Notes: generated from the sequence alone by a model not told the origin. Counted from the first letter of the stretch, positions 20,286 to 33,425 are shown. The stretch: DNA of 64,000 nt from Cristatella mucedo (GCA_009760855.2 WPIO01000001.1:17149001-17213000), one strand, 5' to 3'. Numbers and translations are program-made.

Positions 20286-22650
20286 ATAACAATAATAATA
20301 CATTTCTATTTCACCCTCAGAGAACTGAATCTCTCTCCAAGCACTTTACAGATGCTGCGAAGAAGGTTTTATCAGAGGTATGCAGTATAACTTCCGCAAG
20401 CAGCAGGCATATTGTAAGCCGATACATGCACACGAATGATGAATCACAAAGCCCGCTGAATGCTGTACTAAGCAAGTGCGTTTGAATCTTCTTTTTTAAA
20501 TGTCGTCGAGTCAATAGATGCTGTGACTTGAGTTGGTAGTGACTGAAGGGCTTCGGGAGCGTACTGCAATGAAGGCACAGTCTCTACCGGTTTTGAGGTT
20601 CATACGAGGTATGGCTAAACGATTTGAGTCAGAACAGCGAGTTCTACGATTCTTCTCCTAATGGGTGAGTAGTTCTGATAGATAGGCTGGAGCCAGAGAA
20701 TGAAGGGACCTAAAAGTAAGTGAAAAACATCCTTGGCCACCGAATGCGTACGGAAAGCTGCTTAGGCTGTGAGTTCGCTATATAAAACTCTCCTGCATAA
20801 CACCCACGTGGTCTTTATGACTTTGTGGAGTTACAGAAGGAGATACATTACATTACATTAACCTTGAAGTCAGTGCACTGCTTGATTGGGAGCCCGTACA
20901 GGTCAGCGATAAGTGGTATGTTATGGTAATTGCGACGCCCACGCATAGTTGCTGCACCAAATGTAAGTGCCTGATTTGCATATACAGGGAGACCAGCAAG
21001 CAGTGAGTTACAGAATTCGAGACGGGATGTCACAAATGCAAGTACCCATTTGGATGTAGTATTCCTGTCTAAGCAAGCCCAAATTTTGGCAATGTTATGT
21101 AGCTGAAAGTAGGCAGACTTGATTGTGGAGCAGATGCTGTCGTCTAATAAAAGGTCACTTTGGAATAGGACACCTAGATTACGTGCAGATATAACGGGAA
21201 ATGTGCTGGTGGAGCCGATTTTGAGCGTCAGATTTTCCGATGTCTGAATTGCTCTTGGTTTGCCCATAACCAATAAGTTGGTTTTGCGGTCATTTAATTT
21301 AGTCAAGTTTGCTGCCATCCGGGTGCGGACTTCATCGATACATGCAGCAAAGGTGTGTAGAGAATTCGATGTGCTGCAGAGCTGGGAGGCATCAGAGCAA
21401 AGGAACGACTGAGTGTCATCTGCATAAAAGTTAAAGTCTAGCTTGTTCTTGGCGATCACATCGGCAAGAGGGAAAGTAGAAACTGTGAAAATAAGCGGAC
21501 CGAGCACAGAGCCTTGATGTACCTCGTACTAAAGTGGTTACTCGGACGATCTCTGTCCGTTCACATCAATACTCTGGAGTGTCCCACTGAGAGAGGACTG
21601 TTGCAGTGCGGTGCCGGTGATTCCCAGGCAAGATTCGAGACGCTCAAGAAGGACTTTGTGAACAATAGCACCTAACGCTGCCAAAAGATCTACCAGAATG
21701 AGCAGAGAGACTTTACCCAAGTCTGCATTCACGAGGAGGCACACCCTTAGCAATGCTGACTCTGTGGAGTGATTAGCTCAAAACCCAGACATTAACTTAC
21801 TTGCTAGGTTTGGGGTCTTAATATAGGAGTTCAGTTGGTCTGCCTCAACTCATTCTAGTGTGGACGGAAGCTGCTCAAGTACTCTTGATCTAGCGTTGCT
21901 TTCCTAATTTGTGGCCTCACAGCAGCCTTGTTCAAATGTGCATGACCTTTGGCTAAGGACGTATTGTTTGTGTTAGTTATGCATGGCAGCAACAAATCTA
22001 TGCATCATAGAAGTGCGACCGTGATAATAGGGTATAGAGGACTAGTAGTCTTCTTTGACTGGGAGATGAATTTCAGAATAAGGTTGCTCGTGGCCTCCTT
22101 GAATTTAAGCATTGTGGTAGCACACGGAATCGATGAACGTGAGTCTTTTTTCGATGTAATTTAGGGACATGAGTCCAGAGGGGATGGTGCAACCCTAGGG
22201 ATAGACTCATTGATTTCATCTATCTTGCTGACAAGGAAGCTACACAAGCGATCATTCAGGTCACCACAAGGATTACTTGATAAGGAGCTAATCTGGAAGT
22301 GGTTAAGGAGATTGTTGACGGTAGACATCAACATTTTTTGGATTGTTCATATGTGACTCAACAATATTTTTGCAGAAGCTAGAATTAGCCTTAGCTGGGA
22401 TAGACTGGTATAATCTGCATTAGTCTGCGTATGCCTGACGATGGAAGTTGACCCTGACTTTGTATAGGCTTTCTCAACTTGGACTTAGTGGACCAGGCTA
22501 GTTTGATGTCTCCGATAAACCCTGGGCCGTCTCGGCAAGGGCACAAATTATGTTTAGTCAGTGGTGCAAGTCTTACCTTCTGAAGCTCTTGGTGAAATCG
22601 TGGCTAAGCGAATTGCAAGATTTAGTTAGACCTCGGCTGCGAAAAACTTT
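20286..22650 (-). mobile_element. L2/CR1-like LINE, longest internal copy, split by a SINE-C
   Basis: Reads on the minus strand. The 3' tail is at 20286-20350; the reverse transcriptase segment at 20848-21507 includes LGPLIFTVSTFPLADVI, the intact active site FYADDTQ, MAANLTKLN, SARNLGVLFQSDLLLDD and FVTSRLEFCNSLLAGLP. The 5' part to about 22650 matches the copy at 61.5-64.0 kb in the linker between endonuclease and RT. Stops and frame changes occur at 21535-21760 and elsewhere, so no full protein can be made. A SINE-C sits at 20722-20862. The family moves by target-primed reverse transcription; this copy is dead. Confidence 0.88.
20722..20862 (+). mobile_element. SINE-C copy inserted in an L2 copy
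   Basis: TTGGCCACCGAATGCGTACG, AAAGCTGCTTAGGCTGTGAG, CTATATAAAACTCTCCTGC, then GTTACAGAAGGAGATAC and an (ACATT)n tail. On both sides the L2 sequence resumes (compare the uninterrupted copy near 58570-58620), so this is a genuine insertion. Short AAC/CTT similarity at the edges may be the target duplication. Confidence 0.78.
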
Positions 22651-22918
22651 GCTTTCGTAATGAACGACGGTCGTCGGCTCTTTGGTATGCGATGGATCAC
22701 CACTGAATCGTGAGCGAGCTGTAGAGTAACCCCACTTCAGTGCCAACACGGTGAGTGGGCTGCCTTTTCTATGGTGAGGATTGCTTGTGCAAGGTCAAGG
22801 ACAAATATTTCCAGCTCATGCTACTAAAGCTACATTCTCTGTAAGTGACAAGACCGAGTTGTGTTATCCCCCGAACCTCAACAATAAGAGTCACCGTTCT
22901 GAGAGACCTTCAGCATTA

Positions 22919-23012
22919 TATTAGCTGATTCAACAGCCTAATTTTTGTAGCAGCAGAAGAGCCTTAATGACTCATTACCACCCACGACCTCGGTCGTGAA
23001 GAGCGCTGTGTG
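22919..23012 (-). mobile_element. SINE-A copy with internal deletion
   Basis: TAGCTGATTCAACAGCCTAA and GCAGCAGAAGAGCCTTAATG match the tail; the middle and B box are missing and the sequence jumps to CACGACCTCGGTCGTGAAGA from the tRNA half. Confidence 0.6.
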
Positions 23013-23144
23013 TCAGTTGCTTGTATTTCATTGGTACAAGCACTTACTTCTCAGACTCGAGATAAGCTCCAATAGGATATTTGGAAATATACCAAAACAT
23101 TACTTCCTTGAAGATATAATTTAATTATAATGAATTATTAATGC

Positions 23145-23262
23145 TTTGCATGTTACCGCTAACTATTCGATAGTGCTTCCTGTGAAGCAAATGTAAAGTG
23201 CCTAGAAAGGTATTGAGCTATCTGAGGGTGCTATATCAAATGTATTATTATTTTTATTATTA
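23145..23262 (+). mobile_element. L2/CR1-like LINE, 3' tail only
   Basis: CATGTTACCGCTAACTATTC, GCAAATGTAAAGTGCCTAGA, AGGGTGCTATATCAAATG and TATTATTATTTTTATTATTA. About 118 bases, severely 5' truncated. Confidence 0.8.
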
Positions 23263-24783
23263 TGCTGCTTAGCTATTGAGTATGCTCAGAGCTTAGCCAC
23301 GTGTTATAACGAGCTGACGATCATCCAGCTAATAACAGGGCAAGAAAACGTCGCTAGATTTATTATTTTTATTAGCCCGAACTTCTTCATGGTTTCCCTA
23401 AAATTAAAGGTGTGCTTATGTCGTACACTCTTATTTCCGGCTATAAAACGACTGATTGATGAGCATGGTCTGTAGCCATCTGTGTAGCAATATTTTCTGT
23501 GGTATATCCGGTTTTTTATATCTAAATCTCTATTTACGTTGTCCGATACATTTGGACACACATACACTCGAGCGCAGAAGTATCGTCGAGGCCATCAAAA
23601 ATGGGCGCTGGACCCAAAAATGTCTGATACAGAAATAAACTTCAGCGAAACCTGCTCTGATTATGCGAAGAACATGAAACAGGCTTACGTACTAAATAAA
23701 GTTTTAGTACAAATATATTAATGTTGAAATAACAAAATGAAGTTACACCAACCACGATGAACATTAATCTGTCTGAGCCGCTCCGGTTTGGAGCTAGTGA
23801 AGCCTTCGCATGCACCTATCCTTATTGTTCTCCAAACGTTCGGTAAGCTTGCGAAAAGCGATTTTTTACAGACTACTTCAAGCTGCTTGCAACTCAAGCA
23901 AAATCTTCGTTGCGCTCGAGGAACTATAGCTTGAATAATATGAGCCGTGCTAATGAGAGCTAGGTAAAGGCTGAATACCTAAATCAAAATTGTGGAGTCT
24001 ATTGATCGGACCTTATTCAACATCCAAGTCCTAGCTGTCATGGCTTATCGATGTGCTGAGCTGTCATGGCGCTTCGAAGTGACTAGTGCTTCCGTGTAAG
24101 CTCTATTCCATCATCATTGCTGAGGTCTTAAAGATATTGCATACAGGTCCATTTCGTTAGGCCCCAAAAGAATTCATCTTGTTAACGATCTCCAAGACAG
24201 GAGCTACTTGAACGTAGCAGATGGAAATGTTTTAGAATTGATCGTCTGTTTTCTAGACATTTTTAAATGTGCCTCGCTTGTAGATCGCTCTTCTTAAGGG
24301 TTACCTAACTCCTGCGGTGACGTAGGTGCCTCTTAAGGAAGTTATTTTTATGGTCACGTTAGACCAAAGCGTATCATCGTAAGTCATAATATCCTCCTCT
24401 GGAACTCGTGAGTCATCGGTTACCACCTAGAGTAATGTAGAGCCTTCTGCAGTTTTCTCATAGTTTATTTTCAGCATCAAAATTTATTTAAATGCTTATC
24501 CTTCCTCTCTTCCTCTACTTTTTCAGATGAATTTCCTATGCTTTCATGACATCTGAACAGTTTCTGAAACGTCAGCATATCTATTTATATAACATAGTTA
24601 TTTCAAACTCTTGTAAACTCCATGTTTGTATGCATGCGTTAGCCAAACACTTCTTCGTAGTTGAAAAATTATTTTTGCCCGAGCGCACGCGAACGCACTC
24701 ACACACAATTTACATACTTCTTCGCACGTGCAGTATGTTTCCACCAGTGTCCATTCACATGCTTGCACGTGGTGCCACCCTAA

Positions 24784-24861
24784 GTATATAAAGTTCGCTA
24801 CAGCTACCAACGCTGTCACCAAGTATTATTTCTAACCTGGCGTGCACATACGAAAGTAAGT
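24784..24861 (+). promoter_or_regulatory. Candidate core promoter with downstream splice donor
   Basis: GTATATAAAGTTCGC at about 24784 resembles a strong TATA box. About 70 bases on, CGAAAGTAAGTAG contains a good donor (GTAAGT near 24854), and CTTTCCACAG near 24922-24931 is a fair acceptor. No ATG-opened frame links them, so at best this is a non-coding first exon. Confidence 0.25.
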
Positions 24862-24947
24862 AGCCTTGTGTTCATTTGAGGAGCACTTCTCTTTGGCCAC
24901 CCCTGAGTAGGAGTACATTGGCTTTCCACAGGGGGGAGGCTCCTTCA

Positions 24948-24995
24948 CGCAAACAGACGGAGATAGCTTAGAGAGATCCGTCTGTTTTTTGCGGC
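24948..24995. repeat. Inverted repeat, 8-base perfect core
   Basis: GCAAACAGACGGA and TCCGTCTGTTTTTTGC flank a 14-base spacer. CAGACGGA / TCCGTCTG pair perfectly and outer bases pair with a bulge in the T run. Confidence 0.65.
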
Positions 24996-26265
24996 CGTGC
25001 GTCTGTACTCGCTGTGTTGATGAGTTATCGTTCCTGCCCTACAGTGTCCATGTCAAAAACATGTCAGCACGCATTTTTCTCTTGGCTTGACATCTGCCAT
25101 TGTCCACTAATTCGCTGAGCTGTAGAATTTCCACTGACCTGCTAGAGTGCATCACAAAATGCTGTAAGATCTGGACTAAATCATTCATTAACCATTAACG
25201 TATTTTGTGTTCACCGTACTAGACAGGTTAGCAGGATAATAAAATATCGCGGGCTATAGCATCATTCGCTGAGATCATTTAAGAAATTGAATAGCAAATT
25301 GACCAGCGTCAGAAGCTTTTGCTTTCAGGCTAGGAAGTGAGATTGTTCTGATCTTAGTCTTCCTACTAGCCTTGCGACTTCTGTATATCTAAATTGCCTA
25401 AAACCCAAAAATATAAAAGCTGTAGCTGCTGCATCGACTATTTTTTCACTCTTGCAAGCGGAAAAGGTGTCGTCTCTTGATTTTCTCCATTTTTACTCAA
25501 ACTAGCCTGGTTTCTTATGTAATGAACCGCAGGAAACTGGTTCTGGGATTTATAAAAGTGTACGCCGATCGCAAAATACGTCGATCGGTTTCATCGATCG
25601 TGACTAAATTTATAAGTTTAAAGCTGTAGGAGCAATTATCAAAAGAGCGGAATCTGGCTGAATTGTCTCGTCAAACGCTTGAATAAGTGACCCGGGCGCT
25701 ACCGCATAGATACCGGTGTATGAAATGCAGTGCACTCCCACGATGGCAGTGCATTGCAGTAAAGATGTCCTAGCTCATAACATATAGCACTGCCCAGCAT
25801 TGTCCTGCCCCAGCACTGTCCTGGCTCGCAGCAAACAGCACAGCATAGCACTTTCCTGGTTCATAGCACACCGACCAGACCCGACTCGCAGTTACTCATA
25901 TTTCTTATCGTCAGCAGCAGTTGACGCTTCCAGGGAGAATATCATTTCTCAATTTTATTCGTGCTACTAGGTTTCTGGGCACATTCTTGTCTCGGCATTG
26001 TACAGAAATTGTGCATCCGCTGCCTGCTTATTCGTTTTTGAAAGTAACATACTAAAAAGTGTATCGCATGCGAGACGCAGTGCTGCTGTGAAGTCATTAG
26101 CTAGTCAATGGTTGAGAAAAATTACTAGGTTTTAATAATGAAGCCGACAAACATAACGCGGACCGTAGCAAATACGAACGAAGTATAAGAAACAAAAGGC
26201 TTAATATCTATTAGTCCTAAATGATTACTATTGATTGAGCAAGCCACCATGCATGAAAATCTTAT

Positions 26266-26445
26266 AATAATAATAATAATAATCTACTTGATAAAGCGCC
26301 CTCAGAGAACTTAATCTCTTTCTAGGCGCTTTACATTTGCTGCAAAGGGAAATGCAATTGAATGGTAAGTAAAATCATGCTTGAAAAACAAACAAGATGA
26401 ATAATATGGTTAGGGGTGACATGCACAGGGTCGGCATGCAAATCT
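26266..26445 (-). mobile_element. L2/CR1-like LINE, 3' tail
   Basis: Starts with (AAT)n, then AAGCGCCCTCAGAGAACTTA, CTCTTTCTAGGCGCTTTACA, TTTGCTGCAAAGGG, and GGTTAGGGGTGACATGCACA. One of the best-preserved 3' ends in the window. Confidence 0.85.
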
Positions 26446-26547
26446 TATTTCCATTAGCTTCTGTTCAGGAACACGCTCTGATCAGCCGCAGCTGAAATGG
26501 CCTTTGGCCGAGTTCAATTGGCCCAGGTAAATTAAGAAATTAAACAC

Positions 26548-26705
26548 CAGCTGATTTAACAGCCTCTTTTGTGTAGCGACAGAAGAGCCTTTATGGCTAT
26601 TACCACCGCTTGCAGCAGCGATACAGAATCACCCACCACGTGATTCGAAACCATGACCTCGGGACCAAGGTCATGAAAAGCAACCGCCTTATCTAGTGTG
26701 CCACC
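26548..26705 (-). mobile_element. SINE-A copy, near full length
   Basis: Plus-strand reading: GCTGATTTAACAGCCTCTTT, GCGACAGAAGAGCCTTTATG, CACCGCTTGCAGCAGCGATA, the reversed B box GTGATTCGAAACCATGACC, then CAACCGCCTTATCTAGTGTG, the reversed A box and tRNA 5' end. Head and tail are both present. Confidence 0.85.
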
Positions 26706-26980
26706 AGGGCTCACCAGGTACACGTGACATCCAGACAATCAGTAGCGGTTTTTCGGCTCCAAAAATAGACCTGGTGTCCTCAGCCAGCGCTACACTGCAG
26801 GTCAAGGTGATACCACCCGGCATAGCATAGGCACACGGCTGTAAAGCGGATTTAACCAACATGGCAAACCTAATATTGTATCTGTGGGCTGCGCGTAATA
26901 ATTGCATCTACAACGCGCAGCAAAGCGTGTAAGTTTGATGCCAGCAGCACCAGCAGCTTTTATTGGCGCCTAAAACATGC

Positions 26981-27025
26981 AGCAGCCGCTTCAGCAGCCG
27001 CTTCAGCAGCCGCTTCAGCAGCTTC
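26981..27025. repeat. 12-base tandem repeat
   Basis: AGCAGCCGCTTC three times plus a partial fourth unit, in otherwise unique sequence. Confidence 0.9.
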
Positions 27026-27818
27026 GGGGCCAACTTTACGCGCATCTTAGGCAAAGCTTGAGCTAAATTAAGAATGCTCAATCACTGAAATATGCACATA
27101 AAAAAAACATTCGTAACGGCTTCTGTGGGTTTGTAAAAAGAACAGTAGATTTAACGGCTCGAGCTGATTGCTCACCCGATTGCATCGGAGAGAGGATCAC
27201 TTGCGTTCTATCGACCGGAATTTGAACAAAGACGAAGTATTTCGGCACTTACTCGCCCGCTCAGCAATGAACCTGTCCTATGAAGCTTGCGGAATTCTGA
27301 CGAAGTCCCTAGGTAGCTATTCAGTAGAGGTCGCGATTCTCTTCCATTGCTGCATGCGTCACTGGGTATGCATCTTGGCTTATGGGGCATTTCAGAACGG
27401 CGGGCTCGACCGGCATCGAAAATGCACATGCGCCGCCTTCTTCCGTCGTCCATGACGTTTGCTCAACCATGCAGCTGCACCGCCAGTCGCGGTCGGGGCT
27501 AGGCATTACGTATTGCCTTTGACGGACGCGGGCTGCGAGTGCGTCCACGGAGTAGCCTGCTGGGCTAAATTCAGTGCTCGCCGTGTCCTTCTTGTACGCC
27601 GCCATTTGGAAAGCTCCCTCAAGACACATCTAGTTGGAGCCAATGTGCCGCGCGGTGGAAACGCAACGCTGCAACGATCAACGAGCTGAATGCTCTCGCG
27701 CTCGCTGTTTCCGCATACGTCTTCAGAGTCGGTCAGACAGTGCACGCCCACGCCGCACCTTATCCGTTTATGGCACGCGCTCGCCGTGGGCAGGCTCGCC
27801 GGTGCACGCGAGCTGCAA
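27026..27818. other. GC-rich intergenic stretch, no gene supported
   Basis: Overlapping frames of 70-100 codons exist on both strands from 27168 to 27750 with no motif and no splice logic. The GC content suggests a promoter-like or exonic past but does not identify one. Confidence 0.35.
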
Positions 27819-28410
<592 letters not shown>

Positions 28411-29519
28411 TCTCTCGTTCTCAAATAGTCTCGGTGGAGGGGCGTATCAGGTCGCTCTTTCCTAGACATCGGCGCTCTGCTCGTCCAGTTGTTGATTTGC
28501 CGCGGTCAAGGCCGCCTATTTCTAGCTGTGCTATCGCTCGGCGCTTAGTTGCACAACCTGTCAGGCGGCTTATCGTGGAGTCGTTGCTTGTGCAGCTCGC
28601 TGCGCCGCTCTAGTGCACACCTGCCGCGCGCATGACCCGAGCGCACACGCGCTCGAACTAAGGCGACCGTCCTTCTCGGAGTCAAGTTCTACGGCGCCAA
28701 GTCGCGAGCAGCCCATTGAACGGACGCGTCGGCAGCAATGTCGCCAGCGCGGCACGGTAGGGCCGAGTCCTTGGCAGCACACGGTCTCTCTGCGGACGCT
28801 CGGCCACAAGAGCCACAAGAGCGCTGCGGCCTTAGTGGTCATGCCCTGCGCTTCGCCGCGCTTCGGAGGAGCACAAGAGCGCTGCGGCCTTAGTGGTCAT
28901 GCGCTGCGCTTCGCCGCGCTTCGGAGGAGCGGGCAGCCAGCGAATGGCCGGATGAGCTGCGGTACACTTCCGCTAATTATTCACGACACTATTGCTCAGC
29001 TCTGGCATGACGACAGCGCCGCACAAGCGCCTCGCCATTAGCACCTGGCTTCGATTTGCGGCCTCGTGTCAGCAAGAAATAGCATTACTGCCTCTGACCA
29101 GAATCGCGATTGATATCGAATCGCAATCTTGACGACGAATAGTATTGCCTGAGGCATGCATGTCACTCCCACCTTAGCCTATAATAATTACAAATGATAA
29201 CACGTTTGCATAGAGTCGTTAGTAAAATTGATCGCTGTCCAGGCACTTGTCATATGCTGTAAGCTGGACTCGCCGCTTAGGGTCAGCCGAACGAGAGAGG
29301 CGGAGCAGCGCCCGCGCCTAGGGCCTACAGCTGCCTGTCTGAGGGGAAAGGTCGATGTTGAAAGATGGCTGCGGTTGGTGCCTGGCGTGAGCGGACATCG
29401 TCACCTCAGACGATGCCTCCCTCAGGCGTGCGCGGGCACTCGCGGGACTATGCGGACGGCCAACCTGCACCAGAGGACGCTGTCACTTTCGACTGCACTT
29501 CCGCACGCGAGACTTGATT
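28411..29519. other. GC-rich stretch after the CT tract
   Basis: CpG-rich, with a perfect-phase 58-base direct repeat at 28814-28929. The frame at 28613-29041 crosses that repeat and lacks motifs. No splice-linked coding exon is convincing. Confidence 0.4.
28814..28929. repeat. Tandem duplication of a 58-base unit
   Basis: CACAAGAGCGCTGCGGCCTT starts both units (28814 and 28872); they differ at one base (GCCCTG against GCGCTG) and both end CTTCGGAGGAG. The near identity indicates a recent duplication. Confidence 0.95.
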
Positions 29520-32500
29520 GAAAATAAGATTAATGGTAACAGTATTAAAAAGTCGATTAACAATAAGAATTGTTTTTGTGTAGCTTCCTAAGATACAGAA
29601 ATGATCAGCATCTGAGCGCTTTACGATTCGCTGCATGCAAAAGCCAAGAGTTTTCTGACAATCGAAGTCATCCCGATTAGAAAAGCGTGAAAAAACCGAC
29701 GTGTCACGTGTCACGCTCACACAAAAGAAAGCGTTCAAAAGGGCGCTCTGGATGGCCGATTACTAGTACCCGTGGTTATTAGGATGCGCTGAATCGCATG
29801 CAGTTAAGCATGCCAGGGCACTAGGAAGTCGCGTGCAAATTCCCGGGGGGGGGGGCGCGCGCGCGCAGGAACAGTTGAGCGGAGCAGAAGTTAATCACTA
29901 GTACAGGCGAACGGACCTTCTTGAACTGAAGCACGCGTGTTTACTATTTTCACTCGGCTCGAATCGATCATGCCGTCCGGCCACTTGCGTCTAAGTAAAT
30001 GGAAGGAGGACTTAAGGAAGGGCTCACCAAATTATAGCTAGAGAAATCTCTCGAATGAGTTATATTAGTAATAAATAAAAAACAATTAACGCCCCGTGCG
30101 AAGTCAATTAAATTTCTTTCTTGGCACTGCACGATTATTGAAAATAACACATGCCAACTGTATAGAGGTAGCATGCAAAGGTTCAGCCAGAATGAGCTCA
30201 TAAAACATGTCATGCGAGTGAGTTAGATACTTTGAGAAAACAGTGCGGCTGTAAGCAAGTGCAGGTCGGTGGCTAGAGGTGTTATTTAGCAGCTGCGGCG
30301 TTCTCGACAGACGAGCCGAACTGCCCAGTCCTATGCTAAGTATGAGCACTTATGGCGCAAGCAGGAGCATCTGCAATTTAAGGACTAAATAAGTTTAGGA
30401 GAAGATTTCACAAGAAGTACTGAGCTGATGAAAGCAGTGAGAAATTCATAACAAGTTGTTAAAGCTTGAAAGAAAGCTAGTTTTTAGCGGCACCTGCTAA
30501 ATTAAGTAACTCATAGAGAACGAAATATAAAAAGGTCCGGATGCGTCAGCGGATCATCCGATGGTGGGCCAACGCAATTGCAGGCATTAAAGAAGAATCT
30601 TGGAGCTAGCGACAGCAGTGGCTGCAATATGGCCGCCCAAGTCTCAGCATGCGAGAGTCAACGCTAACGAGGGCTGTCGTCTGCAGACAGAGACAGCTTG
30701 TTTATTGACGAAGCTCGGCATACTGGAGCGCAAACTGCTTCTCGCAGCATGCTTTCGCTGCTAAATTTTGGGCTCGTCGGCATACGTGCGGTGGGCTTAA
30801 ATCCTACAAAATGTATTAAGCGCATGATGTGTTTTGCGCAGACAATATCAAATGTCCGCAACCCGATGGTAAGAAACGGACGAACAGAAATATTTTGATT
30901 TCCCTGAACCTTAACAAGGGCACACTATTTTCATCAACCACTGGTTGTGACTGAATGAAAGGGGTGTGAGACTCGCCTGAGAAACTTTAGCTGAATGACT
31001 GCCACTGACTTGATACCCAGCTTTTCCCTCGTGTATGTCAGCGACGACTGCATCTGATGGATAGATTTTAAAGTTTAAAATTTAAGTTGAGTTTGATTAT
31101 AAATCTCTAGAAAAATCCCTTGTTGCACCTTATGTGTTCTGTCAAAAAAACCTAAAGGCAGTAAAAGGTCATCGCTTTTGATTTATTACATTAAAAATGT
31201 CAATATTGCATGCAACGCAAATGCTTCTATCCAACGGCACAAAAAATAATCGTGTTAACGTACATGCAGTATTTAGTGTAATTTATGAGTGTTGCATGTG
31301 GCTGCATGTAATCTCCAAAGGAATTTATATACATGTACTAAGTGTATAACCCCGCATGCAGTTTGCTTTTACTCGATATAATTGACTTGCGATAGACCGG
31401 TAAAACTCATACACAGCATTACAATGCCACGAAACGGTTACAGAAAAAATTTGGTAAAAGTATAATTAACACTAGGATCAATCGCGACATATTTAAGCAG
31501 AATTGTATCCTGTTTTCATTCCCGATCATCGTGCATTCTTAGGAAATAAAAATCAAACCTTGATCTTTGGTCACCACCTCTACGGCTGAATACGGGACTT
31601 TAATAAAGAAAAGATATTAGTCAGCGCCTAGATACGCACCAAAATTAAATAATTTGTCATATTTATAGTTTTAAATGGTCGTATTGCATGGTTTACATGC
31701 CTATATTGTACCTATGTGTCACAAGCAAACACGAGGAATACATTTTAAATGCAAGATGCGTTTATGTACGAGTTTACTTAGTCTATATGATATATAACTT
31801 CACGCATGCCTGTTTTAAAAATGCCAAAAAAAATGAGTAATATCTAGGCGCTTGAGTAGACTTTGTAATAAGGTACAACTCAAAATGGACTATACTTCCG
31901 GTAGTATACTAATGCTTGCCTCTGCAAAGATGGACATGTTGCGATTACTTTGAAATAATCTTTTCGTCGCGAAGACAGGCATCCGAAATGCGTAATAAAA
32001 TATTAAGTCGTCAAATAAATATTCAATATAACGCTCAATTAGATCAGTTTGTATGTAAGCGACTAAATCTCCTCATCTTTACAGACCTTTGTTACATGCT
32101 ATGTTTTGCTACGATCTCGGCGGCATTGTATAATTAGTCTTCCCCATAATTTTGCGACCTATAAACAGCTACAGAATGGCTCACCTTGGCACGACCACGT
32201 TGCATGTAAATGAGTATCCTAAATAGAAGCGTTTCGGCCATACTAAAATGCGTACTATTGTGGGCGTAGCATTGCCATCATGGTGCCCCACCCTAGCCCG
32301 ACAGGGCAGGAGTGCAGAACGTCTCTGCGGCCGGGAGCTTACCGCTGATTGAGTGGAGGCATGAGTGAATGGCCACACTATAATCTATCGCTTTGCCGAA
32401 ACCACGACTAGGGCTTTTCTAACGTGGCGCACAGATTAGTCGATTCGTAATTTACGCTAAAAAGCCTTAGCGTATTTACTAGCCTTCACCGCGTGCAGTA

Positions 32501-32827
32501 AGTAACTACCTATTGCAAGATTCAAACCCACGCGACTTGAGTCGTGCGACGTGTGAGTCCCGTGTGCCAACAAGATGAAATTTTCTAGTACTCGCAGATG
32601 TAATTCTTTTCCTCGGTGTTTTTCAAATTAGAGGTTTCAGGCAGCTTCCAAAAGGGAAGCTCGAGAAAAATCTTAGAGCCTCGAGAGCTGAGTGAACTTA
32701 GCTGATGGTGCGAGCATACAAAGCTGTCGTCAGCCTTTGAGCTTGTGTGGTCGTCCTGTGTCTTTTTGAAGCATGACAGCCACCTTAATTGGGACATCGA
32801 TGATTTAGATGCACAAACATGTCACAC
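29520..32827. other. Intergenic, no supported gene
   Basis: Holds a G run with GC repeats at about 29846-29866. One splice-bounded open stretch at about 30685-30870 (acceptor GTCGTCTGCAG, donor ATG-GTAAGA) encodes no recognised motif. Short stretches near 29600-29660 and 30090-30150 faintly resemble decayed L2 tails but are too diverged to call. Confidence 0.35.
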
Positions 32828-32990
32828 TCAGGCTTAGCCCAGTGGTTAAGGTGCTCGTCTCAACCAAGGTCAAGGTGAATGTATTTGACGTCCCAGGTCG
32901 TGGGCTCGTGTCCTGTGGCATACGTATTTGAAGCACTGAACAGAGACTAAGTTGGCTTAGGGTGCTACATAAGAACTAATATTATAACAT
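32828..32990 (+). mobile_element. SINE-B copy (tRNA-derived)
   Basis: GGCTTAGCCCAGTGGTTAAG with A-box-like sequence, GGTCGTGGGCTCGTGTCCTG as B box, GGCATACGTATTTGAAGCAC, then the tail AACAGAGACTAAGTTGGCTT and GGTGCTACATAAGAACTAAT. Confidence 0.8.
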
Positions 32991-33282
32991 AATTTATTTC
33001 TAGAGCTTCTGTACAAATAAACTAATAATTAAATATAAATAAATAGTTTCTAGATGGTTTCACTCTAGTGTAATTTCAAATACGTTGCCAGAACTGAATT
33101 CCTCACACATCCGAACTGCTTCTCCTCATTTCGCTCAGTACTAATCTGAGCTAGTTCACTCTGCCTCAGTTTGAGAGAATATGTATCTATCTAATTTTGA
33201 TTAGCTATTTATATTGGTTTGCTTGAGAAAGGAGCTGCATATGTCTTGGAGCGGTGCCCGGGTTCTAACGTGAGAAATTTAA

Positions 33283-33425
33283 CAAGCCGAGCTGGTTTGG
33301 TCCAGCTGTGCTCCCCCCCCCCCCCCGATCAAGGTCTGGCTGAAGTCGTGGGCTCGACCCTAGAGGCATGTGCGAAGCGTCTGAACCGAGATTCTCTTGG
33401 GGCGCTATACAATTGAATTAGACAT
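33283..33425 (+). mobile_element. SINE-B copy, with C-run expansion
   Basis: GAGCTGGTTTGGTCCAGCTG, a run of about 13 C replacing part of the tRNA half, GATCAAGGTCTGGCTGAAGT, CGTGGGCTCGACCC, AGGCATGTGCGAAGCGTCTG, and the tail CGAGATTCTCTTGGGGCGCT followed by ATACAATTGAATTAG. An AT-rich simple region follows. Confidence 0.8.

Larger units (their letters stand above)
23263..26265. other. Intergenic; possible orphan promoter at 24.8 kb
   Basis: No coding exon recognised. At 25730-25880 there are degenerate repeats around the words AGCACTG and TCCTGG. The 24780-24995 stretch has promoter- and splice-like signals listed separately. The remainder looks like ordinary unique sequence. Confidence 0.4.

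Noticed and set aside
29565-29660. Decayed L2 3' tail
   Set aside because: GCGCTTTACGATTCGCTGCA resembles the family end, but flanking landmarks are absent, so the match may be chance.
30685-30870. Splice-bounded exon
   Set aside because: Acceptor and donor look acceptable, but the encoded peptide shows no family features, the opposite strand is equally open, and no partner exon was found.
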